From contig NZ_JACCBD010000001.1 of NCBI RefSeq assembly GCF_013409595.1, forward strand, positions 62,001 to 126,000: a DNA stretch of 64,000 nt, in the 5' to 3' direction. A program made the position numbers and the translations under genes. Source of the DNA: Leucobacter aridicollis (lineage in GTDB: Bacteria > Actinomycetota > Actinomycetes > Actinomycetales > Microbacteriaceae). Shown piece after piece: positions 1 to 8,639 of this stretch. How positions within the stretch are numbered: the stretch's first letter is position 1; each line of letters opens with the position of its first letter. The notes beneath the pieces are model-generated. The model saw only the letters and a list, made by a program, of their open reading frames with translations. It was not told the DNA's origin and did not search any database.

Positions 1-11
1 GGCGCTCAGCG

Positions 12-797
12 CTACTTGGCTGCCCTGCCCCGGAGCTTGCGCACGAGCATCTGCGTTGCGATGAACGCGAGATACGCGGAGAACGCGATGTTGCCCCAGA
101 GCGGGTCGATCCAGCCGGCAAACATCGAGCCGAACGGCACGCAGACCGACGCGGCGACGCCGATGTAGGCGGCGGCCCGCAGGTCGACGTTGCCGCGCTT
201 GAAGTTGCCGATCGTGCCCGAGAGCGAGCCGGGAATCATCATGAGCAGCGAGGTGCCCTTCGCGATGAGATCGCTCGCGCCGAAGAAGAACATCAGGATC
301 GGCACGACGACAACCCCGCCGCCCACTCCGAGCAGGCCCGACAGGATTCCCGTCACGAAGCCGACGACGACCAGCAGGGCCCCCATGAGCGCGGTCATCG
401 TGATCTGATCGTCGCGCTGCGGCACGACGAACCAGAGGCTCACGATCACGACCGCGAGGAACGCGATGAAGCCCCACTGGATCGCGCTGACGGGCAGCTT
501 CGACAGCAGGTGGCTACCGACCTGCGCGCCCACGACGATGCCGACGGCGAGCAGCGCTGCGGCCAGCCAGTCGACGTTGCCCTGGAGCGCGTAGGTGGTC
601 GCGCCGACGATTGCCGTCGGCAGGATCGCCGCGACCGAGGTGCCCGCCGATAACTTCTGCGGCATGCTCAGCCAGAGCGCGAGCGCGGGCACGATGATCG
701 TGCCGCCGCCGATGCCGAAGAGGCCCGACAGCAGCCCTCCCAGGATGCCGATGGCGATGAGGGGGAGCGCGTGTGGGCGCACGGACACGTCGTTCAT
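12..797 (-). CDS. TSUP family (TauE/SafE-like) membrane permease
   Basis: Predicted 261-residue integral membrane protein of the sulfite exporter TauE/SafE (TSUP) family, which moves small organic or sulfur anions across the cytoplasmic membrane. Two homologous halves are visible, each opening with a glycine-rich signature: GIGGGTIIVP near residue 28 and GVGGGVVVVP near residue 157. Hydrophobic segments fill the length, about eight helices. The length is normal for the family. The ATG lies just after a weak TAGCTC -10-like box on the minus strand, so a short or absent leader is possible. It is transcribed in the same direction as pyrE but separated by 80 bp with a hairpin. The substrate cannot be read from sequence. 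Confidence 0.9.
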   Translation of the reverse strand: MNDVSVRPHALPLIAIGILGGLLSGLFGIGGGTIIVPALALWLSMPQKLSAGTSVAAILPTAIVGATTYALQGNVDWLAAALLAVGIVVGAQVGSHLLSKLPVSAIQWGFIAFLAVVIVSLWFVVPQRDDQITMTALMGALLVVVGFVTGILSGLLGVGGGVVVVPILMFFFGASDLIAKGTSLLMMIPGSLSGTIGNFKRGNVDLRAAAYIGVAASVCVPFGSMFAGWIDPLWGNIAFSAYLAFIATQMLVRKLRGRAAK

Positions 798-848
798 TGT
801 CTGAGCTACTTTGCTTGTCGGTAGTGGTCCCGGCGGTGGGCGGAGGCT

Positions 849-870
849 AGGCGCGGGAAGCCCCGCGCCT
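849..870 (-). terminator. GC-rich hairpin after pyrE
   Basis: A perfect 9-bp inverted repeat (AGGCGCGGG and its complement, 4-nt loop) lies 8 bp beyond the pyrE stop codon. No T-run follows on the minus strand, so it is only a candidate terminator or RNA-stabilising hairpin between pyrE and the TSUP gene. Confidence 0.35.
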
Positions 871-877
871 CAGGCCG

Positions 878-1432
878 CTACTGCGGGGCGAGGCCGAGGT
901 CCTCGAGGCCGATCGCGAAGCGGTACTCGTAGCCCGCTTCTTCGATGCGGGCCTTTGCGGGGGCCTGGCGATCCACGACGACGGCGACCGCGACAACCTC
1001 GGCGCCGACCTTCTCGAGCGCCTCGATAGCCTGCAGTGGCGAACCGCCCGTCGTCGACGTATCCTCGACGACGATGACGCGCTTGCCCTCGAGCTCCGGG
1101 CCCTCGACCTGGCGGCCGCGGCCGTGATCCTTCGGCTCCTTGCGCACGACGAACGAGTCGTAGACCTCGCCGCGAGCAACGCCCTGGTGCATGATCGCGG
1201 AGGCGATCGGGTCCGCGCCCATGGTGAGCCCGCCGACCGCGACGACGCCATCAATGTCGGCGATGAGGTCGAGCATGACCTGGCCGATGAGCGGGGCCGC
1301 GCGGTGGTCGAGCGACAGCTTGCGGAGGTCGATGTAGTAGGTGGCCTTCTTGCCGCTCGTGAGCGTGAAGTCGCCGTGGAACACGGCCTCCGACTTGATG
1401 AGTTCGATGAGCTGGTCGCGCGCGGTGGTCAT
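878..1432 (-). CDS. pyrE: Orotate phosphoribosyltransferase
   Basis: Cytosolic enzyme of de novo pyrimidine synthesis, making OMP from orotate and PRPP. The PRPP-binding signature VVEDTSTTGG is at residues 121-130, and the flexible catalytic loop RKEPKDHGRG is at about 98-107. At 184 residues the length is typical. The ATG start is well supported by a TAGAAT -10 box exactly 6 bp upstream (plus-strand 1439-1444), implying a leaderless mRNA. It stands alone, not in a pyr operon, and is divergent from the Sir2 gene. Confidence 0.96.
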   Translation of the reverse strand: MTTARDQLIELIKSEAVFHGDFTLTSGKKATYYIDLRKLSLDHRAAPLIGQVMLDLIADIDGVVAVGGLTMGADPIASAIMHQGVARGEVYDSFVVRKEPKDHGRGRQVEGPELEGKRVIVVEDTSTTGGSPLQAIEALEKVGAEVVAVAVVVDRQAPAKARIEEAGYEYRFAIGLEDLGLAPQ

Positions 1433-1517
1433 GCTTCGATTCTAGTGAGGGAGCTGTGGTTACGCCCGCAGCGAGAGCACAGTGACTCCGGTGGAACCGA
1501 GTTCTATGCTCGAGAGC

Positions 1518-2357
1518 GTGAACGTAGGAATCTCTGACGCGCGGCTAGCCGAACTCGTAGCACTCTTCGAGCGCGGCCCGGTCGCGGTGCTCACCGGGGC
1601 AGGCATGAGCACGGACTCGGGAATTCCCGACTACCGCGGGGCAGGCACGCCGCCTCGCACCCCGATGAACATCGCGCAGTTTACGGAAGACCCGCACTAT
1701 CGGCGCAGGTTCTGGGCGGGGGCCCGGATCGGGCAGAACCGCATGAACACCGTCGAACCCAACGATGGTCACCGCGCGCTCGCGCGGCTCGAGGCCGCCG
1801 GGCACATCGACGGCGTCATCACCCAGAACGTTGACGGCCTGCACCGGCGAGGCGGAGCCCGCACCGTTGTTGAGCTCCATGGAGGCGGCGGGATCATGCG
1901 GTGCATCCAGTGCGGGGAACGGTGGACCCGGAGCGAGGTGCTCGGCTGGTTCGACACACTCAACCCCGGCTACGCGGAACGCAACGCGAACGCCGAGGTC
2001 GCGCCAGACGGTGACGCCCTCGTCACCGAGGTCGAGTCGGTGCGGGTGCCGCTCTGCCCAGGTTGCGGGGGAACGCTGCGGCCCGACGTCGTGTATTTCG
2101 GCGAGACCGTGCCGGTCGCGGTGTTCGACGCAGCAGCGGAACTCGTGGAGCGCTCATCGGCGCTCCTCGTGGCCGGATCCTCGCTTGCGGTGAATACCGG
2201 AATGCGGCTCGTGCACAAGACGGAGCGCCTGGGCAACCCGCTCGCGGTCATCAACCGTGGGCCGACGGCGGTCGACGCCCGCCCATCCCTCGCCGTGCGG
2301 ATCGACGGCGGCACGACGGAGACGCTCACGGCGCTCGCCGACGCACTCGGGGCCTAG
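1518..2357 (+). CDS. Sir2-family NAD-dependent protein deacylase
   Basis: Sirtuin that removes acyl groups from lysines using NAD. Numbered from the GTG at 1518, the NAD-binding motif GAGMSTDSGIPDYR is at 27-40, ITQNVDGLH at 101-109, and the catalytic His of ELHG is His121. The zinc ribbon uses Cys129 and Cys132 (CIQC) and a second pair in LCPGC. I chose 1518 because TATGCT at 1505-1510 lies 7 bp upstream, matching the leaderless pattern of neighbouring genes. ATG at 1506 or GTG at 1482 would add 4 or 12 residues. It is divergent from pyrE. The class is probably SIRT4-like or macrodomain-free bacterial, not resolved here. Confidence 0.92.
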   Translation: MNVGISDARLAELVALFERGPVAVLTGAGMSTDSGIPDYRGAGTPPRTPMNIAQFTEDPHYRRRFWAGARIGQNRMNTVEPNDGHRALARLEAAGHIDGVITQNVDGLHRRGGARTVVELHGGGGIMRCIQCGERWTRSEVLGWFDTLNPGYAERNANAEVAPDGDALVTEVESVRVPLCPGCGGTLRPDVVYFGETVPVAVFDAAAELVERSSALLVAGSSLAVNTGMRLVHKTERLGNPLAVINRGPTAVDARPSLAVRIDGGTTETLTALADALGA

Positions 2358-2462
2358 CGCACGCCAGGGCCACGCTGGGGCCGCCACCGCCAGGCTCGGC
2401 TGGGGCGCCGGGCGTATCGCGCGCTGCGCTGCGCTGCCCGGTCTTCAACGCCGCCCGCCCGG

Positions 2463-2538
2463 TGTACACGATTCCGGCGAATGCACACGATTTTGCGGCG
2501 TCAGAATCGTGTACATCTGCGGAAGCCGTGTACATCGG
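2463..2538. repeat. Cluster of TGTACACG-type inverted repeats
   Basis: The 343-bp stretch between the Sir2 and pyruvate carboxylase stop codons holds no credible gene. It contains a perfect 12-bp inverted repeat, TGTACACGATTC at 2463-2474 and its complement at 2504-2515. A degenerate extra copy (TGCACACGATTT) lies between the arms and a further CCGTGTACA follows at about 2527-2535. These four related words could fold as a hairpin or be bound by a protein. Function unknown. Confidence 0.5.
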
Positions 2539-2646
2539 CGGACCCAGCGCGGCCGCGGGCGCCCGCCGTGGTGGCCGGGGCAGCAATGCCGCGGCCGCGC
2601 GAGACGACGAGGGCGAGGACCACAGGGGCGGCTCCAGCAACGACAC

Positions 2647-2678
2647 GGGGCCGGGCCCGCAACAGCGGACCCGGCCCC
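2647..2678. terminator. Bidirectional terminator between sir2 and pyc
   Basis: Strong stem GGGGCCGGG with its complement at 2670-2678, continued inward by CCGC/GCGG around an AACA loop. It lies in the convergent gap just beyond the pyruvate carboxylase stop codon and would fold on either strand. T content after the stem is low, as is usual in high-GC actinobacteria. Confidence 0.7.
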
Positions 2679-2700
2679 TTGTCTCAGCTCACGCCGAGCG

Positions 2701-5700
2701 CTACTCGACCACGATGACGAGGTCGCCAGCCTCGACGCCGCGCGTGCCCTCGAACGCGAGGCGCTTTACGACGCCCGCGACGGGAGACGTGATCGCGGCT
2801 TCCATCTTCATCGCCTCGATCGTGCCGATCGCCTGGCCGGCCGCGACCGACTCACCCTCGGCGACCTTCACGGTGACGGTGCCGGAGAACGGCGCGGCGA
2901 TCTGGCCGGCGACGGTGCGGTCGGCCTTCTCGGCGGTCTCGGCGGTCACGGCGATCCGCTCATCCTTCACGAACACCGGGCGGAGCTGGCCGTTCACGCG
3001 CACCATAACGGTGCGAACGCCCTTCTCGTCCGGTGCGCCGATCGCCTCGAGCCCGACGTAGAGGCGCACGCCGCGGCTCAGGTCGATCGCGTGCTCGGCG
3101 TTCGGGTCGAGCCCGTACAGGTAGTCGCCCGTGTCGACGACCGACAGGTCGCCGTACTGCTCACGCGCGTCCTCAAACTGTGCGGTCGGAGCGGGGAACA
3201 GCAGGCGGTTGAGTGTCGAGCGGCGCTCGGAGCTGTCGCCGTCGAGCTTCGCCTCGTCCTCGGCCGAGACCGGGGCGACCTCGATCGAGACGTCGCGACC
3301 CGAGAGCACCTTCGAGCGGAAGGGTTCGGGCCAGCCACCGGGAATCTCGCCGAGCTCGCCGGCGAGGAAGCCGACGACCGAGTCCGGCACGTCGTAGCGC
3401 TCGGGGTTCGCCTCGAAGTCGGCGGGGTCGGCATCGACGGCCGCGAGGTGCAGCGCGAGGTCACCGACAACCTTGGACGACGGGGTGACCTTCGGAATGC
3501 GCCCGAGGATCCGGTCTGCCGCCGCGTACATGTCCTCGATCTTCTCGAAGTTCTCGGAGAGGCCGAGCGCGATCGCCTGCTGGCGCAGGTTTGACAGCTG
3601 CCCGCCAGGGATCTCGTGCGTGTAGACGCGCCCGGTCGGAGCCGCGAGGCCCGACTCGAACGGCTTGTAGAGCGTGCGCACCGCGTCCCAGTAGGGCTCG
3701 AGCGCGTAGACGGACTCTGGGTCGATGCCGGTGTCGCGTTCAGTGTGCGCGAGCGATGCGACGACGCCAGAGAGCGACGGCTGGCTTGTGGTGCCAGACA
3801 TCGGGGCGGACGCGGCGTCAACGGCGTCGACACCGGCGGCCGACGCCGCCAGCAGCGTCGCAAGCTGCCCACCCGGGGTGTCGTGCGTGTGCAGGTGCAC
3901 CGGCAGGTCGAACCGCTCGCGGAGCGCGGTGACGAGCTTCGCGGCAGCGGCGGGCCGGAGCAGGCCGGCCATGTCCTTGATCACGAGCACGTGGGCGCCG
4001 GCCTCGACGATGCGCTCGGCGAGCGCGAGGTAGTAATCGAGAGTGAACTTGTCCTCGGTCGGCGAGAGCAGGTCTCCCGTGTAGCAGAACGCGACCTCGG
4101 CGACAGCGGTGCCGGTCTCTCGCACCGCGTCAATGGCGACCCGCATCTGATCGACGTCATTGAGCGCGTCGAAGATGCGGAAGACGTCGACGCCCGTCGC
4201 CGCGGCCTCCTGCACGAATGACTGCGCGACCTTCGGCGGGTAGGGCGTGTAGCCGACGGTGTTCTGGCCGCGGAGCAGCATCTGGATCGGGATGTTCGGC
4301 AGCGCCTCGCGCATCGCCGAAAGGCGCTCCCAGGGATCCTCGCCGAGGAAACGGAGTGCGACGTCGTAGGTCGCGCCGCCCCAGGCCTCAACGGAGAAGA
4401 GCTGCGGCGTCATCCGCGCGACGTGCGGGGCGACGGCGACGAGGTCGCGGGTGCGCACGCGGGTCGCGAGCAGCGACTGGTGGGCGTCGCGGAAGGTGGT
4501 GTCGGTCACGGCGAGCGCGGTCTGCTCGCGCAGCGCCTTCGCGAAGCCCTCAGGGCCAAGCTCAAGCAGCCGCTGGCGACCACCGTCCGGTACGGGAGCG
4601 TCGAGGTCGAGCGCGGGCAGCTTCACCTGCGGTTCGATCGTCTGTGGCCGTGCGCCGTGCGGCTGGTTCACGGTCACGTTCGCGAGGTGCTGGAGCAGGC
4701 GCGTCGCGCGGTCCTGCGGCTTGTTCAGCGTCAGCAGCTCTGGGCGCTCCTCGATGAACGAGGTCGAGACGTCGCCCGCCTGGAAGTCAGCGTCGTCGAG
4801 CACGGCCTGCAGGAACGGGATGTTCGTGGCGACGCCGCGGATGCGGAACTCCGCGAGCGCGCGGCGGGCGCGCACGACAGCGTCCTCGAACGTGCGGCCG
4901 CGGCAGGTGAGCTTCGCGAGCATCGAGTCGAAGTGCGGGCTGATGTACGAGCCAGGGTTGATTGTGCCGCCGTCGAGGCGCACGCCGCCGCCGCCGGGCG
5001 AGCGGTAGGCGCTGATGCGGCCGAGGTCGGGGCGGAAGCCGTTCGCGGGATCCTCGGTCGTGATGCGGCACTGGAGGGCCGCGCCGTGCAGCTTGATCTT
5101 GTCCTGCGTCAGGCCGAGGTCTGCGAGGGTCTCGCCGGCCGCGATCCTCATCTGCGACTGCACGAGGTCGACGTCGGTGACCTCCTCGGTGACCGTGTGC
5201 TCGACCTGGATGCGCGGGTTCATCTCGATGAACACGTGCTCGCCGGCGCGCTCGCCCTCGGTGTCGAGCAGGAACTCGACGGTGCCGGCGTTCGCGTACC
5301 CGATGGACTTCGCGAACGCGAGCGCGTCGCGCGTCATCGCGTCGCGCTGCTCCTGCGTGAGGTTCGGCGCGGGCGCGATCTCGACGACCTTCTGGTGGCG
5401 GCGCTGCACCGAGCAGTCCCGCTCGAACAGGTGGACTGCCTCGCCCGTGCCGTCTGCGAGCACCTGCACCTCGATGTGGCGCGGGCGAAGCACGGCCTGC
5501 TCGATGAACATCGTCGCGTCGCCGAAGGCGCTCTCGGCCTCGCGCATCGCGGCCTCGAGCGCCTCCCGCAGGTCCTCCGCACGCTCGACGCGACGCATGC
5601 CGCGCCCGCCGCCGCCGGCGACGGCCTTTGCGAATACGGGGAAGCCGATCTCCTCGGCGCCCTTGATGAGCGCGTCGACGTCCTGCGACGGGGGAGTGGA

Positions 5701-6099
5701 GCGGAGCACGGGCACTCCGGCCGCGATTGCGTGCTCCTTGGCCGCAACCTTATTGCCCGCCATCTCGAGGGCCTTGCGGCCGGGGCCGATGAAGGTGATT
5801 CCAACTGCTGCTGCCGCTGCCGCGAGCTCGGGGTTCTCGGAGAGGAAACCGTAGCCCGGGTAGATCGCGTCAGCGCCGCACTCCTGGGCGACCCGCACGA
5901 TCTCGGCGATGTCGAGGTACGCGCGGACGGGGCCGCCCTCGGTGCCGATCAGGTAGGCCTCGTCGGCCTTCAGCCGGTGCAGGGAGTTGCGATCCTCGTA
6001 TGGGTAGACCGCAACCGTGCGCGCCCCCAACTCATTCGCTGCGCGGAACGCGCGGATCGCGATCTCTCCACGATTTGCAACCAGAATCTTCTCGAACAT
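2701..6099 (-). CDS. pyc: Pyruvate carboxylase
   Basis: Biotin enzyme that carboxylates pyruvate to oxaloacetate with ATP and bicarbonate, refilling the TCA cycle. Its 1132 residues match the single-chain family. The biotin carboxylase domain fills about 1-450, with the glycine-rich ATP loop AVAGGGGRGM near 160. The carboxyltransferase domain is at about 530-800 (TFRDAHQSLLATR, metal ligands in HLHTHDT), followed by the allosteric linker. The C-terminal biotinyl domain carries EAMKMEA, with biotinyl-lysine at about 1098. It is monocistronic with hairpins on both sides. The biotin importer at 27-29 kb supplies its cofactor. Confidence 0.98.
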   Translation of the reverse strand: MFEKILVANRGEIAIRAFRAANELGARTVAVYPYEDRNSLHRLKADEAYLIGTEGGPVRAYLDIAEIVRVAQECGADAIYPGYGFLSENPELAAAAAAVGITFIGPGRKALEMAGNKVAAKEHAIAAGVPVLRSTPPSQDVDALIKGAEEIGFPVFAKAVAGGGGRGMRRVERAEDLREALEAAMREAESAFGDATMFIEQAVLRPRHIEVQVLADGTGEAVHLFERDCSVQRRHQKVVEIAPAPNLTQEQRDAMTRDALAFAKSIGYANAGTVEFLLDTEGERAGEHVFIEMNPRIQVEHTVTEEVTDVDLVQSQMRIAAGETLADLGLTQDKIKLHGAALQCRITTEDPANGFRPDLGRISAYRSPGGGGVRLDGGTINPGSYISPHFDSMLAKLTCRGRTFEDAVVRARRALAEFRIRGVATNIPFLQAVLDDADFQAGDVSTSFIEERPELLTLNKPQDRATRLLQHLANVTVNQPHGARPQTIEPQVKLPALDLDAPVPDGGRQRLLELGPEGFAKALREQTALAVTDTTFRDAHQSLLATRVRTRDLVAVAPHVARMTPQLFSVEAWGGATYDVALRFLGEDPWERLSAMREALPNIPIQMLLRGQNTVGYTPYPPKVAQSFVQEAAATGVDVFRIFDALNDVDQMRVAIDAVRETGTAVAEVAFCYTGDLLSPTEDKFTLDYYLALAERIVEAGAHVLVIKDMAGLLRPAAAAKLVTALRERFDLPVHLHTHDTPGGQLATLLAASAAGVDAVDAASAPMSGTTSQPSLSGVVASLAHTERDTGIDPESVYALEPYWDAVRTLYKPFESGLAAPTGRVYTHEIPGGQLSNLRQQAIALGLSENFEKIEDMYAAADRILGRIPKVTPSSKVVGDLALHLAAVDADPADFEANPERYDVPDSVVGFLAGELGEIPGGWPEPFRSKVLSGRDVSIEVAPVSAEDEAKLDGDSSERRSTLNRLLFPAPTAQFEDAREQYGDLSVVDTGDYLYGLDPNAEHAIDLSRGVRLYVGLEAIGAPDEKGVRTVMVRVNGQLRPVFVKDERIAVTAETAEKADRTVAGQIAAPFSGTVTVKVAEGESVAAGQAIGTIEAMKMEAAITSPVAGVVKRLAFEGTRGVEAGDLVIVVE

Positions 6100-6138
6100 C
6101 GTCTTTGAGTTCCTCCCTTGGGCGGTGGGTTGCCCGGT

Positions 6139-6167
6139 CAGGTGCGCGCGTTGTGGGCGCGCACCTG
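6139..6167 (-). terminator. Terminator hairpin after fprA
   Basis: A perfect 11-bp inverted repeat (CAGGTGCGCGC and complement) with a 7-nt loop lies about 27 bp beyond the stop of the ferredoxin reductase gene and upstream of pyc. It probably ends the menG-polyprenyl synthase-fprA transcript on the minus strand. Confidence 0.6.
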
Positions 6168-6193
6168 GTCAGTGTTGTGTATTCAGGATCCGA

Positions 6194-7570
6194 TCACTCG
6201 CCACGCGAAATACGGGTCATCTCGTCACGCGAGACAACCTTGATACGCGTGCGCCCGGCGGCATCGCCGAGCGACAGTTCGTGTTCGTCGAGGCGGTGCC
6301 AGCCATCGAGGTTCGTGAACGGCACCCCTCGTTCCGAGAGTAGCTCAGGAATGGTGGCCGCGTCGGCATGCTCGGGCTGCCACCACGAATCTGCATCCGC
6401 CATGAGGCACTCGAGCGTTTCCATCGCATCGGACTTTGTGTGCCCAATGAGGCCGACGGGCCCGCGCTTGATCCAGCCGGTCGCGTAGACGCCGGGGACT
6501 CGGTTTCCCTCAAGGTCGAGCACGCGACCCTGCTCGTTCGGGATCACGCCGCGAGCCTCGTCAAACGGGATCTCGTCGAGCGGCGACCCGAAGTACCCGA
6601 TCGCGCGGTACAGCGACTGCATCGGGATGACCTCGAACTCGCCGGTGTCGATCGTGCCGCCCTCGCCGTCAGGCCTGGTGCGCTCGATCTTCAGTCCCGC
6701 AACGCGGCCGTCTTCGACGACAACCTCGACGGGCTTCGACCAGAAGTGCATGTGCAGGCGACGCGACGCCGGCTCGACCTCGCCCGCCTCGCGCGCACGC
6801 TGCTCGTCGCGCCACTTGTCCATGATGCGGGTCATGACGGTGACCTGCTTGTTCTTCGCCAGAACCTCGTCTGCGTAGGGGTCAGCGTGCTCGAAGTCGC
6901 GCTCGTCGATGACCATATCGACGTCGCGCACCTCGCCGAGCTCGCGCAGCTCGAGCGGCGTGAACTTGACGTACTTCGGGCCGCGGCGACCGAAGAGGTG
7001 CAGCTCCTCGATCGGGTTCGCCTTGAGCCCCTGATAGACGTTGTCGGGGATCTCGGTCGGCAGCAGGTCGTCCGCGTGCTTAATGAGCATGCGCGAGATG
7101 TCGAGCGCGACGTTGCCGTTGCCGACGACGCCCACCGACGCGGCCTCAAGGGGCCAGGTGCGTGGCACATCGGGGTGACCATCGAACCAGCTCACGAAGT
7201 CGGCGGCGCCGTAGGATCCCTCGGCGTCAATGCCCGGGACGCCGAGCATTGCATCGCGGATCGCGCCTGTCGAGAAGATCACCGCGTTGTAGTGCTGCTT
7301 GAGGTCGTCAAGCGTCAGGTCCTGGCCGTAGCGCACGTTGCCGAAGAACCGGATCTCGCCGCTGTCGAGAACGTCGCGCAGCGCGGTGATGATGCCCTTG
7401 ATGCGCGGGTGGTCGGGTGAGACGCCGTAGCGCACAAGCCCGTACGGGGCAGGGAGCTGCTCGAACAGGTCGATCTCGACCTCGAAATCACGTTCCGCTT
7501 TCAGCAGCAGGTCCGCAGCATAAATACCGGCCGGACCGGCCCCCACAATTGCCAGGCGCATCTTGCTCAT
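6194..7570 (-). CDS. fprA: Ferredoxin/adrenodoxin-type NADP+ reductase (FprA-like)
   Basis: FAD flavoprotein that passes electrons between NADPH and ferredoxins. From the ATG at 7570 the protein has 458 residues, close to mycobacterial FprA. The FAD Rossmann motif GAGPAG is at residues 10-15, the family stretch GLVRYGVSPDHPRIK follows near 60, and the NADP-binding GVVGNGNVALD is near 150. A longer reading frame reaches 7621 but would overlap the upstream polyprenyl synthase gene; the ATG at 7570 leaves a 10-bp gap instead. It is the last gene of a three-gene minus-strand run with the polyprenyl synthase and menG, suggesting a link to quinone or redox metabolism. Confidence 0.93.
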   Translation of the reverse strand: MSKMRLAIVGAGPAGIYAADLLLKAERDFEVEIDLFEQLPAPYGLVRYGVSPDHPRIKGIITALRDVLDSGEIRFFGNVRYGQDLTLDDLKQHYNAVIFSTGAIRDAMLGVPGIDAEGSYGAADFVSWFDGHPDVPRTWPLEAASVGVVGNGNVALDISRMLIKHADDLLPTEIPDNVYQGLKANPIEELHLFGRRGPKYVKFTPLELRELGEVRDVDMVIDERDFEHADPYADEVLAKNKQVTVMTRIMDKWRDEQRAREAGEVEPASRRLHMHFWSKPVEVVVEDGRVAGLKIERTRPDGEGGTIDTGEFEVIPMQSLYRAIGYFGSPLDEIPFDEARGVIPNEQGRVLDLEGNRVPGVYATGWIKRGPVGLIGHTKSDAMETLECLMADADSWWQPEHADAATIPELLSERGVPFTNLDGWHRLDEHELSLGDAAGRTRIKVVSRDEMTRISRGE

Positions 7571-7580
7571 ACCTTCGGAA

Positions 7581-8639
7581 CTACCCTTCCCTCGAAACAA
7601 TGGACTCCGCCATGCGCTCAAGGCCGCGCTTCACTGACGATTTCGGCAGCACGTCAAGCGCGGCGACAGCGTCGTCGGCCCAGCGCTTGGCGGTGGCCTC
7701 GGTCTCGCGCGTCACCTCATGGGTGTACAGCGCGTCGACCTCGGGATCCATGACCGACAGGTCGGCGCCCTCGGCGATGGCCTTCACACCCGCGTCAATG
7801 CGGGTGAGGAGTGCCTGCGCCTCGGTGTCGCCGGCTGCGGCTCGGTTTCGAAGGAGGAGGAGCGGAAGGGTCGCGACGCCGGCGCGCAGGTCAGTGCCGG
7901 CGCGCTTTCCGGTGCGATCCTTCTTCGGGGACAGGTCAATCACGTCGTCGATGAGCTGGAAGGCGACGCCGATGCGCTCGCCGTACTCGGTGACCGCGTC
8001 GGCGTGCTCGGCTGAGCCGCCGCCGAACATCACGCCCATGCGGGCGGCCGTCGAAATCAGGGCGCCGGTCTTGTCGGCGAGCACCTGGATGTAGTGGGCG
8101 ATGTGCTCGTCCTCGGGCTGCGGGCCGACGGTCTCGTGCAGCTGGCCGAGGCACAGGCGCTCGAACGTGCGGGCCTGGAGCAGGATCGCGTCCTCGCCCA
8201 TTCCCGCGACGAGCGACGAGGCGCGCGCGAACAGCAGATCGCCGGCGAGGATCGCGACGGAGTTCGACCACACGACCTGCGACGCGGGGACCCCACGCCG
8301 GAGCGTCGCGTCGTCCATGACGTCGTCGTGATACAACGAGGCGAGGTGGGTCATCTCGACCGCAACGGCCGCGCGGCGGACAAGCTCGTTCGGGCCGTCG
8401 CCGAGCTGGCTCGTGAGGACGGTGAGCATCGGCCGGATGCGCTTGCCGCCGGCCTCAGCGAGGTACCGGGCGGGGGCGTCGGCGACTGCCGAAGCGAAGC
8501 CGAGGTTCTCGACGAGCATGGCCTCGATGAGGTCGAGCTCGCCCTGCAGCGCCTTCGCCTGACGGCGGTCGTCCGCGCTGCGGAAGAGGCGCATCGGCAG
8601 TGCCTGGGTGGTGGTGTCAGCCGTGCTCTGGCGGATCAC
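7581..8639 (-). CDS. Polyprenyl diphosphate synthase (menaquinone side chain)
   Basis: All-trans isoprenyl diphosphate synthase that builds the polyprenyl tail. The substrate-binding GGKRIRP is at residues 64-70, the first aspartate-rich motif DDVMDD at 105-110, and the second, DDVID, at 231-235. The length of 352 residues is normal. The GTG start overlaps the menG stop by 4 bp (GTGA at 8636-8639), so the two are translationally coupled. Coupling to menG points to heptaprenyl- to nonaprenyl-diphosphate for menaquinone. Chain length cannot be fixed from sequence. An internal ATG at residue 16 is an alternative start. Confidence 0.94.
   Translation of the reverse strand: MIRQSTADTTTQALPMRLFRSADDRRQAKALQGELDLIEAMLVENLGFASAVADAPARYLAEAGGKRIRPMLTVLTSQLGDGPNELVRRAAVAVEMTHLASLYHDDVMDDATLRRGVPASQVVWSNSVAILAGDLLFARASSLVAGMGEDAILLQARTFERLCLGQLHETVGPQPEDEHIAHYIQVLADKTGALISTAARMGVMFGGGSAEHADAVTEYGERIGVAFQLIDDVIDLSPKKDRTGKRAGTDLRAGVATLPLLLLRNRAAAGDTEAQALLTRIDAGVKAIAEGADLSVMDPEVDALYTHEVTRETEATAKRWADDAVAALDVLPKSSVKRGLERMAESIVSREG

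Noticed and set aside
1482..1517. GTG 1482 or ATG 1506 as start of the Sir2 gene
   Set aside because: TATGCT 7 bp before GTG 1518 fits the local leaderless pattern better; the earlier starts have no convincing SD. Not fully excluded.
4423..6108. Plus-strand reading frame opposite pyc (561 codons)
   Set aside because: Antisense of the biotin carboxylase domain, with no recognisable domain of its own.
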